From Erythrobacteraceae bacterium Alg239-R51 (GTDB lineage Bacteria > Pseudomonadota > Alphaproteobacteria > Sphingomonadales > Sphingomonadaceae): a stretch of 64,000 nucleotides of DNA. The position numbers and the translations under genes were made by a program. The stretch lies in NCBI GenBank assembly GCA_947331495.1, contig CAMZOI010000001.1:1054001-1118000 (forward strand), in the 5' to 3' direction. Positions 46,670 through 55,627 of the stretch are shown in pieces. The notes below the pieces were generated by a model, which saw nothing but the letters and a program-made list of their open reading frames with translations, had not been told where the DNA came from and did not search any database. Each line of letters begins with the position of its first letter. Position 1 is the stretch's first letter.

Positions 46670-48285
46670 TATTCTGATTGTCCTTTCCCTTTCGGGGCAG
46701 TCTTGGAACGGCTGGCGACCCCCTTGGTGCCTTTCGCGGGCGCTTTTTTCCGGGCTCTGTTCTGCTTGGCGGCAGGCTTGCTTGGCTTGGGGCGCTTTGT
46801 CGCTGCCGATTTCCGCGCTTCGGGGGCCTTTGAGGCGGCCGGTTCAGGCGCTTTCCTTTCGGCACTGTGCGCTGCCGCATCGCGCAATTCCTCGAAACTT
46901 TCATGGATGCATTCCACGTAGAAATCCGGATCGGGCATCATCGCGCGATCTGCCGTAAAGGCGATGGTCGCCTCGCGATGATAGGACTGGACGGTGTGGG
47001 CCAATCCCATGCCATCCGTCAGGCAGATCAGCCCCATCATGCTTTCCAGCCGCGCTCCGGCGGAATAAATCGGCACGGGCGGACCCGGAACATTGGTCAC
47101 CACCGTGGTGAACATCGGCCCCACCCCCCGATTGGCGAGGCTGAGCCGCGTATAGAGCTGAGCGCCCAGACTCATCCACAAGGCCGGCGACACCTTGCTC
47201 ATCTCGGCCATGTTGCGTGCGCCCATGGCATCGGTCATCGTCTTGGAATTGGTCGTGCGGTTGAAGACCCAGGCGAGCCGTTCCGCCGGATCGGCCAGAT
47301 GCGTGCCCAACGGCGCGATCATTGCCGAGACCTGGTTGCCCATGGCATTCTTTTCGCCCTCGGCACGAACCGAGATCGGAGCCATCGCGGTAAGCGTCTT
47401 GTCCGGCAACTCGCCCTTGGCATCGAGATAGCGACGCATGGCTCCGCCAATGATGGCGAGGAAGACATCGTTGACTTTCGCCCCATCTGCAAGCGCGCGG
47501 ATCGCCTTGACTTCAGCCAGAGCAATGCTGACGCCTTCGACCACGCGGTGTGGGCCGATCTTGCGATTGAAGCGCGTCTTGGGCGGTATCATCTCGCGAG
47601 AAACGTCGAATTCCTTCGCGGCGAGCCCCTTGAGCGCCTTGGCGAGACCCGGCGCAGCCTTCGCCGCGACTTCGAGCTGTTTCATCGGATTGGTTATTGC
47701 GTTGAAATAGCTTTTGCCGAGCAATTCGACCGGGTTCGGCATTTTCTCCGGCTTCCATGGGTCCTCTGTGGACGGTGCGGGTTCATCCGGCGCGAGAGTA
47801 TGCGTGGCTTCCATCAGGTCGATCCCGCTCATCCCGTCGATCGCCGCGTGATGGACCTTGGTGATATAAGCGTAGCAGCCTCGGGGCACGCCTTCGACGT
47901 TGTCGAGGCCCTCGACCACGGTGAATTCCCACGGTGGGCGATCGAGATCGAGCGGTCGGGCGAATATCCGCGCCGCCTGAATACATAGCTGGCGCCAATC
48001 GCCGGGTTCGGGAAGGCTGACGTGCCGCACGTGGTACTCTAGATCGAACTCCGGATCCTCGATCCAGTATGGATAGTCGAGATCGAACGGAACACGCACC
48101 ATTCTGCGGCGCATGGTGGTCGATAGCTGCAATCGGCTTTCTAGAAAGGACAGAATGTCCTTGAACCGCACGAACCCGCCGGGCGCGGTTTCCGGATTGT
48201 AGATCAGGATCGAACCGATGTGCATCGGTGAATTGCGCGTTTCGAGCGCAACGAAACTGGCATCCATCCCCTGGAGTTGCTGCAT
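46669..48285 (-). CDS. Wax ester synthase/diacylglycerol acyltransferase
   Basis: The 538-residue acyltransferase moves fatty acyl groups from acyl-CoA to alcohols or diacylglycerol, making wax esters or storage triacylglycerol. The catalytic HHAAIDG lies at 145-151, and GNQVSAMIAPLGTH and VTNVPGPPVPIY are typical of the second half. The last about 65 residues are rich in lysine, alanine and proline (AASKAPEARKSAATKR and so on), like a histone H1 tail, which most family members lack. The start at 48285 opens MQQLQGMDASFVALET, as expected for the family. Confidence 0.92.
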   Translation of the reverse strand: MQQLQGMDASFVALETRNSPMHIGSILIYNPETAPGGFVRFKDILSFLESRLQLSTTMRRRMVRVPFDLDYPYWIEDPEFDLEYHVRHVSLPEPGDWRQLCIQAARIFARPLDLDRPPWEFTVVEGLDNVEGVPRGCYAYITKVHHAAIDGMSGIDLMEATHTLAPDEPAPSTEDPWKPEKMPNPVELLGKSYFNAITNPMKQLEVAAKAAPGLAKALKGLAAKEFDVSREMIPPKTRFNRKIGPHRVVEGVSIALAEVKAIRALADGAKVNDVFLAIIGGAMRRYLDAKGELPDKTLTAMAPISVRAEGEKNAMGNQVSAMIAPLGTHLADPAERLAWVFNRTTNSKTMTDAMGARNMAEMSKVSPALWMSLGAQLYTRLSLANRGVGPMFTTVVTNVPGPPVPIYSAGARLESMMGLICLTDGMGLAHTVQSYHREATIAFTADRAMMPDPDFYVECIHESFEELRDAAAHSAERKAPEPAASKAPEARKSAATKRPKPSKPAAKQNRARKKAPAKGTKGVASRSKTAPKGKGQSE

Positions 48286-48430
48286 GGCTTCCTTTCCGCG
48301 CTACCGCTCGCCGATTGAATGCGCGGTAGCTCTCCCTTGCCTGGCCTGCTTTTGCAGGTCCGAAGTCACAGAGGCTATCAGGAAGGGGGCCGGCGTCAAC
48401 TTGCCGCGCCGGTAAAGCTCTTCCCTTCGG

Positions 48431-49603
48431 TCATAGCGCGTCGCCTGCCGCGACCCCGCTCGCCCACGCCCACTGGAAGTTGTAACCGCCAAGCCAGCCG
48501 GTCACGTCGACAGCTTCGCCTATCGCGTAGAGACCCGGAACCTTCGTCGATTGCATCATTTTCGACGACAGTTCGCCCGTCGAGATGCCGCCTGCCGTAA
48601 CTTCGGCCTTGGCGAATCCCTCGCTGCCCCGAGGCCGGAATGTCCAGCGCGTCAGCTGCTCCTGCGCAACACGCAACGCCTTGTCTGGAATATTGCCGAG
48701 ATCTCCCGGGACGGCCAGCCGTTCGGCAAGGATATCGGCGAGCCTGTCGGGCAGTTCCTCGCGCAGGACCGAGCGCAATGTAGCGCGAGGCGTATCATTC
48801 TTGCGGGCGATCAACCAGCCGTCCTGTCGGCTGGGAACAAAGTTCACGGCGACCGGATCGCCCGGTTTCCAATAGGAACTTGCCTGCAGGATCGCCGGAC
48901 CGGACAACCCGCGATGGGTGAACAGAGCCGCTTCGGGAAAGCTCGCTTCGCCAGCACTTGCGACCACCGGCGCGGACACGCCGGAGATTTCACGAAACAG
49001 CACCTCCTCGCCGCCCAGCGTCAACGGGACGAGGGCAGGGCGCGGTTCGACCACTTTCAACCCGAATTGCCGGGCAAGATTATAGGCGAAGCCGGTTGCC
49101 CCCATTTTCGGTATCGAGGGACCGCCAGTAGCAATGACGAGCGACGGCGCACGGAACGAGCCAGCATTCGTCTCGGCCTCGAACGTCTCGGTCCGCTCGA
49201 CCCTTGTCACCTCGACCCCGCAGCGCAATTCGACGTCGCCTTTCTTGCATTCGGCCAGCAGCATGTCGACGATCTGCCGTGCCGAGCCGTCGCAGAAAAG
49301 CTGACCGAGCGTCTTCTCGTGCCAGGATATGTCGTAGCTTTCGACAAGGGCGAGAAAATCGCGCGCGGTGTATCGCGCCAGCGCGCTCTTGGCGAAATGC
49401 GGATTTTGCGAAAGGTAATTTGCCGGGCTTGCGCCGATATTGGTGAAGTTGCACCGTCCGCCGCCCGAGATGAGGATTTTCTTTCCCGGTTTCTCGCTGC
49501 GTTCGAGCAGCAGGACGCGCTTGCCGCGCTGGCCCGCGCGGGCGGCGCACATCAGCCCGGCAGCGCCTGCTCCCAGCACGATAACGTCGTAGGTCTCGGG
49601 CAT
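48431..49603 (-). CDS. NAD(P)/FAD-dependent oxidoreductase (BaiN/HI0933 family)
   Basis: The 390-residue flavoprotein has the dinucleotide loop GAGAAGLMCA at 11-20, the family marker KILISGGGRCNFTN, and the FAD-binding end GEAVDVTGWLGGYNFQWAWA, which characterise the HI0933/BaiN group. BaiN acts on bile-acid intermediates, but most bacterial members have unknown substrates. The start overlaps the stop of the APC permease gene by a base pattern ATGA, so the two are probably co-expressed. Confidence 0.9.
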   Translation of the reverse strand: MPETYDVIVLGAGAAGLMCAARAGQRGKRVLLLERSEKPGKKILISGGGRCNFTNIGASPANYLSQNPHFAKSALARYTARDFLALVESYDISWHEKTLGQLFCDGSARQIVDMLLAECKKGDVELRCGVEVTRVERTETFEAETNAGSFRAPSLVIATGGPSIPKMGATGFAYNLARQFGLKVVEPRPALVPLTLGGEEVLFREISGVSAPVVASAGEASFPEAALFTHRGLSGPAILQASSYWKPGDPVAVNFVPSRQDGWLIARKNDTPRATLRSVLREELPDRLADILAERLAVPGDLGNIPDKALRVAQEQLTRWTFRPRGSEGFAKAEVTAGGISTGELSSKMMQSTKVPGLYAIGEAVDVTGWLGGYNFQWAWASGVAAGDAL

Positions 49604-50886
49604 CAGGTCACCGGAAGTTCGGTCTGCGGCGCACGGCGTCCCGCTACGAAATAGAACAGGGTGCCAAGCCCCAGCAGTCCTGCAAGGACAAGCACCGCCT
49701 GTTCATCGACTTGCAGCGCCACAAATACGCTGATCCCTACGGCGGCGACAGCACAGGCGAGATGAATAGGGTTGAGCGCATTTTCACGATATTCGAGAAC
49801 CGGAAGCGCTGCGGCGCAAATGCCGTAGGTCACCAGCCGGATCAATGTGCCCGCCACTGCGAGAACGGCGAAGCCTTCCCACATGCCGAACGCTATGGAG
49901 GCGCCGCCGGTGAAGAGGATCGCGTTTGCCGGCGTGCCATAGCGTTTCGACACTCCGCCGAACCAGCGGGGCAGCATTCCGCGCTGCGCCATGCCGTAGA
50001 GGATCCTCGGTTGGGTCGTGGCCCCGTTAAAATTGTTTGCGGCGATGCTGAAGGCGGCGGCGATGACGATGGCGACGGCCCCGATATCGCCCATGGCTTC
50101 CAATGCGGCCCCGGCGAGGGCGTTCTCCTCGTTCTCGACTGCCGGGGCAATCGCAAGGTAGGCCCAGATCACCGCCATGTAGAGCGCGGTCACAGCGGCC
50201 ACCATGGTTATAATCGCAAGGGGTATGTCGCGGCGCGGCCTGCGCATCTCGCCAGCCGGCTCGACGACCGCTTCGAAGCCCATAAAAGCGTAGAAGGTCA
50301 GCAGGACGACCGTTTCGATGGCCGAAAATTCGGGCACTGCGAAGCCGATTGCCGGATCGCCTGCAAAAAGCGCGGAAATCACCAGGGCGGCCAGTGGAAC
50401 CACCTTGATGACGGTCATGACCCCGAGCGCGCCGACCGCTCGGTTCATTCCGACCAGATTGACCAGGGTGATGATGGCGAGGATGGTGGCGATCGCACCG
50501 GCTTCCACCACCGGGTTGCCAAGAAGCGGCCATAGGGCAGCCATGTAGGCGACCATCACGCTGGTATTGGCTGCGGCGGTCACGATGGCGCTGGCATAAC
50601 GCGCCCATCCGGCCTGAAAGCCGACGAAGCGACCGAAGGCCGCCTCGCCGTAGAGCACGGGCCCACCGCTGTTCTCGAAACGGCGTGCGAGCCACGCATA
50701 GCACAGGGCCAGGGGCAGGAATGCCAGACCGCCCGCCAGCATCAGCCAAGGCGCGAAACTGCCGATTGATGCCGCCAGCACGGCAGGCAGCGCAAAGATC
50801 CCCGCGCCGATCATGCCGTTAACGGGAAAAAGCGCCGTTCCCCAGAAGCCGACCGTGCGCGGCGGTGTTGGGAGTGTCCCGTCCAT
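49603..50886 (-). CDS. APC family amino acid permease
   Basis: The 427-residue protein has about twelve transmembrane helices. The first helix begins PVNGMIGAGIFALPAVLAAS, with the unwound GMIGAGIF loop typical of amino acid-polyamine-organocation carriers. FYAFMGFEAVVEPAGEMRRP matches the sixth helix region. The transported amino acid is unknown. The ATG at 50886 gives a short N-terminus; sequence further upstream mirrors uvrC. Its stop overlaps the start of the BaiN-like gene. It is divergent from uvrC with 64 bases between starts. Confidence 0.88.
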   Translation of the reverse strand: MDGTLPTPPRTVGFWGTALFPVNGMIGAGIFALPAVLAASIGSFAPWLMLAGGLAFLPLALCYAWLARRFENSGGPVLYGEAAFGRFVGFQAGWARYASAIVTAAANTSVMVAYMAALWPLLGNPVVEAGAIATILAIITLVNLVGMNRAVGALGVMTVIKVVPLAALVISALFAGDPAIGFAVPEFSAIETVVLLTFYAFMGFEAVVEPAGEMRRPRRDIPLAIITMVAAVTALYMAVIWAYLAIAPAVENEENALAGAALEAMGDIGAVAIVIAAAFSIAANNFNGATTQPRILYGMAQRGMLPRWFGGVSKRYGTPANAILFTGGASIAFGMWEGFAVLAVAGTLIRLVTYGICAAALPVLEYRENALNPIHLACAVAAVGISVFVALQVDEQAVLVLAGLLGLGTLFYFVAGRRAPQTELPVT

Positions 50887-50950
50887 GGCGCGCGGGATGG
50901 CGGCAAACGCGGCTTTGCACAAGCGCCCGGTCCGCACTATCTGCACAGCG

Positions 50951-52936
50951 ATGTCGCGTACGAAAGCCGGTTCACCGCACGATCCGAGAGGTAAGGAACG
51001 CTTCCACGAGGAGCGCGCGACCAACACCGTCGCCAGCGCGCAGCCGGATCTGGAAGCGGGGCTCCTCGCAATCCGCGACACCGTCCGGACGCTGAAGCCG
51101 CGCCCCGGTGTCTATCGCATGCTCGATACGAGCGGCGATGTGCTCTATGTGGGCAAGGCGCGCAGCCTGAAGGCACGGGTTGCGAATTACACGCAGGTGA
51201 AAGGCCTTTCGAACCGGCTCCAGCGCATGATCAGCCAGACCCGCGCGATGGAAATTGTGGTCACCAATTCCGAGGCCGAGGCGCTGCTGCTCGAGGCCCA
51301 GTTGATCAAACGCTACCGCCCGCCCTTCAACGTCCTGCTGCGTGACGACAAGAGCTTTCCCTTCATCCTGCTACGCTCCGACCACGCTTTTCCGCGCATT
51401 CAGAAGCATCGCGGTGCGCGGCGCGCGAAGGGCAATTACTATGGCCCTTTCGCCAGCGCCGGTTCGGTCAACAAGACGCTGAACGCGTTGCAGAAACTGT
51501 TTCTGCTGCGCAGTTGCACCGATAGCTTTTTCAACAATCGCGACCGGCCATGCCTGCTCTACCAGATAAAGCGCTGTTCGGCCCCCTGCGTCGGTCGGAT
51601 CGACGAGGATGGTTATGCAAGCCTGGTGAGCGAAGCGAAGGACTTTCTCTCGGGCAAGTCGAGCGCGGTGCAGGCCAACATCGAAAAGCAGATGGCGAAA
51701 GCCGCGGCAGACCTTGATTTCGAGACTGCCGCCATGCTCCGCGACCGGCTGCGCGCGGCGACTTTCATCCAGGGCTCGCAGGCGATCAACGCGCAGGGCG
51801 TGGGCGATGCCGACGTTTTTGCGCTTGCTGCCAAGGGCGGGCAGGTTGGCGTGCAGGCGTTCTTCATCCGGGGTGGGCAGAACTGGGGTCATCGCGCCAT
51901 CTTTCCCAAGAACACCGGTGAAATCGAGAAGTCCGAAGTGCTCGCTGATGTGCTATTGCAGTTTTACGAGGAGGTGCCGCCGCCCAAGACCATCCTCGTC
52001 GATCGCGACTTGCCCGAGCAGGAGCTGATTGCGGAGGCACTGGCCGAAAAGGCAGGTCACGCAGTTGCCATTTCGATTCCGCAGCGGGGAACCCGGCGCA
52101 AGCTGATGCAGCAGGCTAGCCGCAACGCGATCGAGGCCCTCGAGCGGCGTTTGGCTGAAAGTGGGACCAAGGCCAGGATCCATCGCGAGCTGGCAGAATT
52201 TGTCGAGCTGGACGAGCCGCCGCAGCGGATCGAGATTTACGACAACAGCCACATCCAGGGGGACAATGCTATCGGTGCGATGGTGGTCGCCAGTCCCGAA
52301 GGGTTCGAAAAGGGGCAATACCGCAAGTTCAACATAAAGACGGCGCAGACCAATGACGATTTTGGCATGATGCGCGAAGTGATGGAGCGGCGTTTCCGCA
52401 AACTTGCCGAAATTGGTCGGGACGAGGAAGAGGACGAGGCAGGGACCCGGCCGACGCAGCAGGGCAAGGGCCATGAAGCCGTCTGGCCCGACCTGGTGTT
52501 GATCGATGGCGGCAAGGGCCAGATGTCCAGCGTGCGCAACTCGCTCGCGGAGATGGGCATCGAAGACGTGCCTCTGGTGGCGATCGCCAAGGGGCCGCAT
52601 CACGGGCGCGAAGGGCGCGAGGTGTTCCACTTCCCCGACGGTCGCGAGAAGACACTGCCCGTCAACTCGCCATTATTGTTCTATCTCCAGACCTTGCGCG
52701 ACGAAGTGCATCGGTTTGCCATCGGCGCCCACCGCCAGAAACGTAGCCGCGCGATCACCGCGTCTCCGCTCGATGAAATTCCTGGCATCGGGCCCGCGAG
52801 AAAGCGCGCTTTGCTCCTGCATTTCAGCACTGCGGGAAAAGTCCGCGCCGCCGCGCTGGAGGATCTAAGGCGCGCGCCCGGGATTAGCGCAGTCGTGGCG
52901 CAACAGATCTACGATTTCTACCATGCCGGCGGCTGA
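50951..52936 (+). CDS. uvrC: Excinuclease ABC subunit C
   Basis: UvrC makes both cuts in nucleotide-excision repair. The 661-residue protein has the GIY-YIG domain (PGVYRMLDTSGDVLYVGKA, about 49-67), a cysteine-containing segment around CLLYQIKRCSAPC, the UVR motif region (DLDFETAAMLRDRL), the C-terminal RNase H-like nuclease (RIEIYDNSHIQGDN, DLVLIDGGKGQ) and two HhH motifs (DEIPGIGPARKRALL). The start ATG at 50951 avoids overlap with the divergent permease gene; earlier ATGs in frame would run into it. Confidence 0.95.
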   Translation: MSRTKAGSPHDPRGKERFHEERATNTVASAQPDLEAGLLAIRDTVRTLKPRPGVYRMLDTSGDVLYVGKARSLKARVANYTQVKGLSNRLQRMISQTRAMEIVVTNSEAEALLLEAQLIKRYRPPFNVLLRDDKSFPFILLRSDHAFPRIQKHRGARRAKGNYYGPFASAGSVNKTLNALQKLFLLRSCTDSFFNNRDRPCLLYQIKRCSAPCVGRIDEDGYASLVSEAKDFLSGKSSAVQANIEKQMAKAAADLDFETAAMLRDRLRAATFIQGSQAINAQGVGDADVFALAAKGGQVGVQAFFIRGGQNWGHRAIFPKNTGEIEKSEVLADVLLQFYEEVPPPKTILVDRDLPEQELIAEALAEKAGHAVAISIPQRGTRRKLMQQASRNAIEALERRLAESGTKARIHRELAEFVELDEPPQRIEIYDNSHIQGDNAIGAMVVASPEGFEKGQYRKFNIKTAQTNDDFGMMREVMERRFRKLAEIGRDEEEDEAGTRPTQQGKGHEAVWPDLVLIDGGKGQMSSVRNSLAEMGIEDVPLVAIAKGPHHGREGREVFHFPDGREKTLPVNSPLLFYLQTLRDEVHRFAIGAHRQKRSRAITASPLDEIPGIGPARKRALLLHFSTAGKVRAAALEDLRRAPGISAVVAQQIYDFYHAGG

Positions 52937-52947
52937 CAGGGCGCGGA

Positions 52948-53682
52948 TCAGGTAGGAGCCACGTCGCTGTCTTTCAGACGCCGTTGCTGAAAGGCGAAAC
53001 GCGCCGCGCGGCCAACGTCCTTCTGGAACGAGGAGTTCACCAGACCACCGACCAGCGAACCGGCGATCGGCACGATCATGCCGGCGCGGCTACGGAAGCT
53101 GGCAAAGGCCACGGCACGCGACACGCGTTCTACCGCCTGGTCGACGATCGGGGTGATATGTTCGTGATCGGCATGAATAAGTTGGCCGTCGCTGCCGATC
53201 GCATCTTCGAGTGCGGCTATACGCGCCTTGCGCTGGTCCGGGTCGTCCAGCGCCGACAGTTCGAGGATCTGAAGCCGGAACAATTTCTCCGACGGACCTT
53301 CGCCGTCATAGCCATAGGCACGACCGGTATCGCGGATTACCCGTAACGCGATGGCGATGGTCGCGGGAATATCGAGACCCATCGAGACCGCGCCGCCCAG
53401 ACCTGCGGCAGCCCCGGTGCTGGCGCTGACTGCTCTTGCCGAACGCACCACCCGTCCGGCAGCCCGGCGGCAGGCTTCGATGTCGGAAACGTTGTGATTG
53501 AAGTTCACGAGCTGCGGCGCGCCGACGGCCCTGTCGAGGCCTTTCAGTACCGCCTCAACTGCGGATTTCGGAACGATACCTGCGAGCGCTTTTCCGAACG
53601 GGTGAGTGAGTTTTTCCAGTCCTCGGCCCAGCATCGAGGGTTTTTCGTTCCGGAAGCGTTGTTGTTCGCGTTGAATATCCAT
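52948..53682 (-). CDS. EcsC family protein
   Basis: The 244-residue protein matches the EcsC family. The centre has GLGGAVSMGLDIPATIAIAL (hydrophobic, glycine-rich), preceded by a helical region with ACRRAAGRVVRSARAVSAST, and ends in the basic stretch FQQRRLKDSDVAPT. EcsC was first described beside an ABC transporter in Bacillus; its role is unclear. The ATG at 53682 begins MDIQREQQRF; an upstream start at 53733 would run into the PepSY gene. It converges on uvrC with 11 bases between the stops. Confidence 0.85.
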   Translation of the reverse strand: MDIQREQQRFRNEKPSMLGRGLEKLTHPFGKALAGIVPKSAVEAVLKGLDRAVGAPQLVNFNHNVSDIEACRRAAGRVVRSARAVSASTGAAAGLGGAVSMGLDIPATIAIALRVIRDTGRAYGYDGEGPSEKLFRLQILELSALDDPDQRKARIAALEDAIGSDGQLIHADHEHITPIVDQAVERVSRAVAFASFRSRAGMIVPIAGSLVGGLVNSSFQKDVGRAARFAFQQRRLKDSDVAPT

Positions 53683-53729
53683 GACGAGGCAATCGGCGCA
53701 AGGCAGGAAGGTTCCTCTTGTCCAGTCTA

Positions 53730-55049
53730 TCATTCGGCGGGTGCGAGTGTGGACTCTCCGGTTCGAGCAAGATCTCTTTCACGGTGGCGGACGAACAGGG
53801 ACAGACACAAACTCAGCCCCACAACAGCCCAGAAAAGCGGAACGAAGTCCGTCGAATTACCGAACGCAATTCGCGCAGCGAGCGTAGCCAGCAAACCTGC
53901 TGGCGCGCCGATGACGAAACCCCACCACATGGCTCTCAATCGGGGAGCGGGCTGTCCTTGCCGCGCCCGCTTGTTCAGCCAGATGAATGTGCCCGTCGCC
54001 ACCACCACGGTCAGCGCCAGGCCGAACACGATATAGGCAATCTTTACCGGCAGGCCGCCATAATTGCCGAAATGCAAATTGTAGGTCGATGCAGCTAACT
54101 GCTGCCCGATGGTGCCATCCGCCATCCCTGCCGTGCCGTGGAACTCGCCCTGCGGACCAAAGGCGTAATATTCGCCAAATATTAGCCGCTGCGGGTGCTC
54201 GCCCACGATCTGCACATGCTGGCCGACAGTACCGGGATCGTGCAGGATGACGTAATACGGGACGACATCCGGAAATTCGCGCGCCATGTGTGCCAGCGCG
54301 GGGACCGCATCTGCTACCGGGGCGGGCGCTGGGTCGGCCGCGGCCTCCTCACCGAAGATTGGCGCAATCGCCGCTTCGCTGTCCCCGCCATATGCCGTTA
54401 TGGCCATGCCGCCACCGGTTACATAAAACAGTCCGATCATCGCGCCTGTCAGCGAAATTGCCAGCGCGAAGGGCAGGGTCCAGACGGCGAGCCGGTTATG
54501 CCAATCGACCGTGGCGACATCGTCCCCGCGCCGTGCTCGCAATCGAAACGCATCCCGAAAAACGCGTGGATGCGCGAGAATTCCCGAAACCGACAAGGCG
54601 ACGATCATCGCACCGAATGCTCCGACCAGCGTCATGCCGTAGGTCGCCGGAAGGTTGAGCCGGTAGTGCAGGGCGAGTAGAAACTCCGCCCAGGCATTCT
54701 CTTCGGGTACGACGATCGTACCGCCCGCATCGATATGCAACGCCTGGGTGTCGGTCGTGATGGTCGTGCGGGGCAGCGCCTCGGTGGGCAGATGGACGAA
54801 AAGATGTGTCGTTGTCGGGCCGTCGCTCTCGTCCGCCAGCACGTTCTCGATCCCGCGCTGCACGGCCGCGGGTTCGATGCTCGCCATTTCCGGGGCGTTC
54901 GGCTGCTCGAAACGTTGCCATTCCTCGTAAAGGACAATGGCCGTTCCGGTCGCGCAGATCAGGTAAAGCAGCGCGCAACAGACCAGACCGATGGCGGAAT
55001 GGGCGGAAAGGGCCTTGCGAACCGTCTTCTTGTCGAATGCAAGCTTCAT
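53730..55049 (-). CDS. PepSY domain-containing membrane protein
   Basis: The 439-residue protein has four transmembrane segments and the PepSY-TM layout: KALSAHSAIGLVCCALLYLI at the first helix, HYRLNLPATYGMTLVGAFG, WHNRLAVWTLPFALAISLTG with the conserved histidine, and YNLHFGNYGG near the last helix. Such proteins accompany TonB siderophore receptors, probably as inner-membrane reductases for ferric siderophores. The start overlaps the stop of the next upstream gene by four bases, so it belongs to the siderophore receptor set. Confidence 0.88.
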   Translation of the reverse strand: MKLAFDKKTVRKALSAHSAIGLVCCALLYLICATGTAIVLYEEWQRFEQPNAPEMASIEPAAVQRGIENVLADESDGPTTTHLFVHLPTEALPRTTITTDTQALHIDAGGTIVVPEENAWAEFLLALHYRLNLPATYGMTLVGAFGAMIVALSVSGILAHPRVFRDAFRLRARRGDDVATVDWHNRLAVWTLPFALAISLTGAMIGLFYVTGGGMAITAYGGDSEAAIAPIFGEEAAADPAPAPVADAVPALAHMAREFPDVVPYYVILHDPGTVGQHVQIVGEHPQRLIFGEYYAFGPQGEFHGTAGMADGTIGQQLAASTYNLHFGNYGGLPVKIAYIVFGLALTVVVATGTFIWLNKRARQGQPAPRLRAMWWGFVIGAPAGLLATLAARIAFGNSTDFVPLFWAVVGLSLCLSLFVRHRERDLARTGESTLAPAE

Positions 55050-55627
55050 GCGCTTCCTCCGGCAAGAATCAGTATGGACAGGGAAGCCGTGACGATCAGC
55101 CCAACCACGGTCAACTGCACCTTTCTGCTCTCCGTCATCAGCAGTGTGAAGACGAGCAGCGGCCAGATCAGCGGCACTAGGCCAAGAACCGAGACATTGC
55201 CGTCCGCTTCGCTCGCTCCCATGGCCAGGAGAGCCAATCGGGCAGCAAGGGCAAATAGCACGACTGCTACCAAGGACAGCAGTCCCGTGATCGCAAAAGT
55301 CGCCAGCTTTCCGACCGGTCGGCTTTCGTTAGGAACTTGTGTATTCGCAGGCTGGCGAAAGGTTCTTGCCGCACGCTTCCAGCGCGGCTGTTCGAACACT
55401 GCCTTTAACAGGAGGATCAAAGCGGTACCGATTGCGAAAAGCGATGCGACAGCGATCCCCCAGGCTCCCTCTCCGGCCACTCCGACGACAATTCCTGCCA
55501 AGAGGAAAGCCCAGCCTGTTGCGTTCAGGCCCATCGAGCGGGACCGGCGCGCCCACGAAAAGCGAAGGACGATAATCCCAGCAACCGCAAGCGCACCAGC
55601 CAGCCAGAAGGAATCTGTCCCAATCAT
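55046..55627 (-). CDS. Hypothetical membrane protein in the siderophore operon
   Basis: The 193-residue protein has about six transmembrane helices with short basic loops (SWARRSRSMG, EQPRWKRAARTF). I do not recognise a named family. It lies between the siderophore receptor and the PepSY gene, with start and stop overlapping both by about four bases, so it is translated with them and probably works in ferric-siderophore use. The ATG at 55627 is chosen for the overlap; sequence upstream mirrors the receptor. Confidence 0.75.
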   Translation of the reverse strand: MIGTDSFWLAGALAVAGIIVLRFSWARRSRSMGLNATGWAFLLAGIVVGVAGEGAWGIAVASLFAIGTALILLLKAVFEQPRWKRAARTFRQPANTQVPNESRPVGKLATFAITGLLSLVAVVLFALAARLALLAMGASEADGNVSVLGLVPLIWPLLVFTLLMTESRKVQLTVVGLIVTASLSILILAGGSA

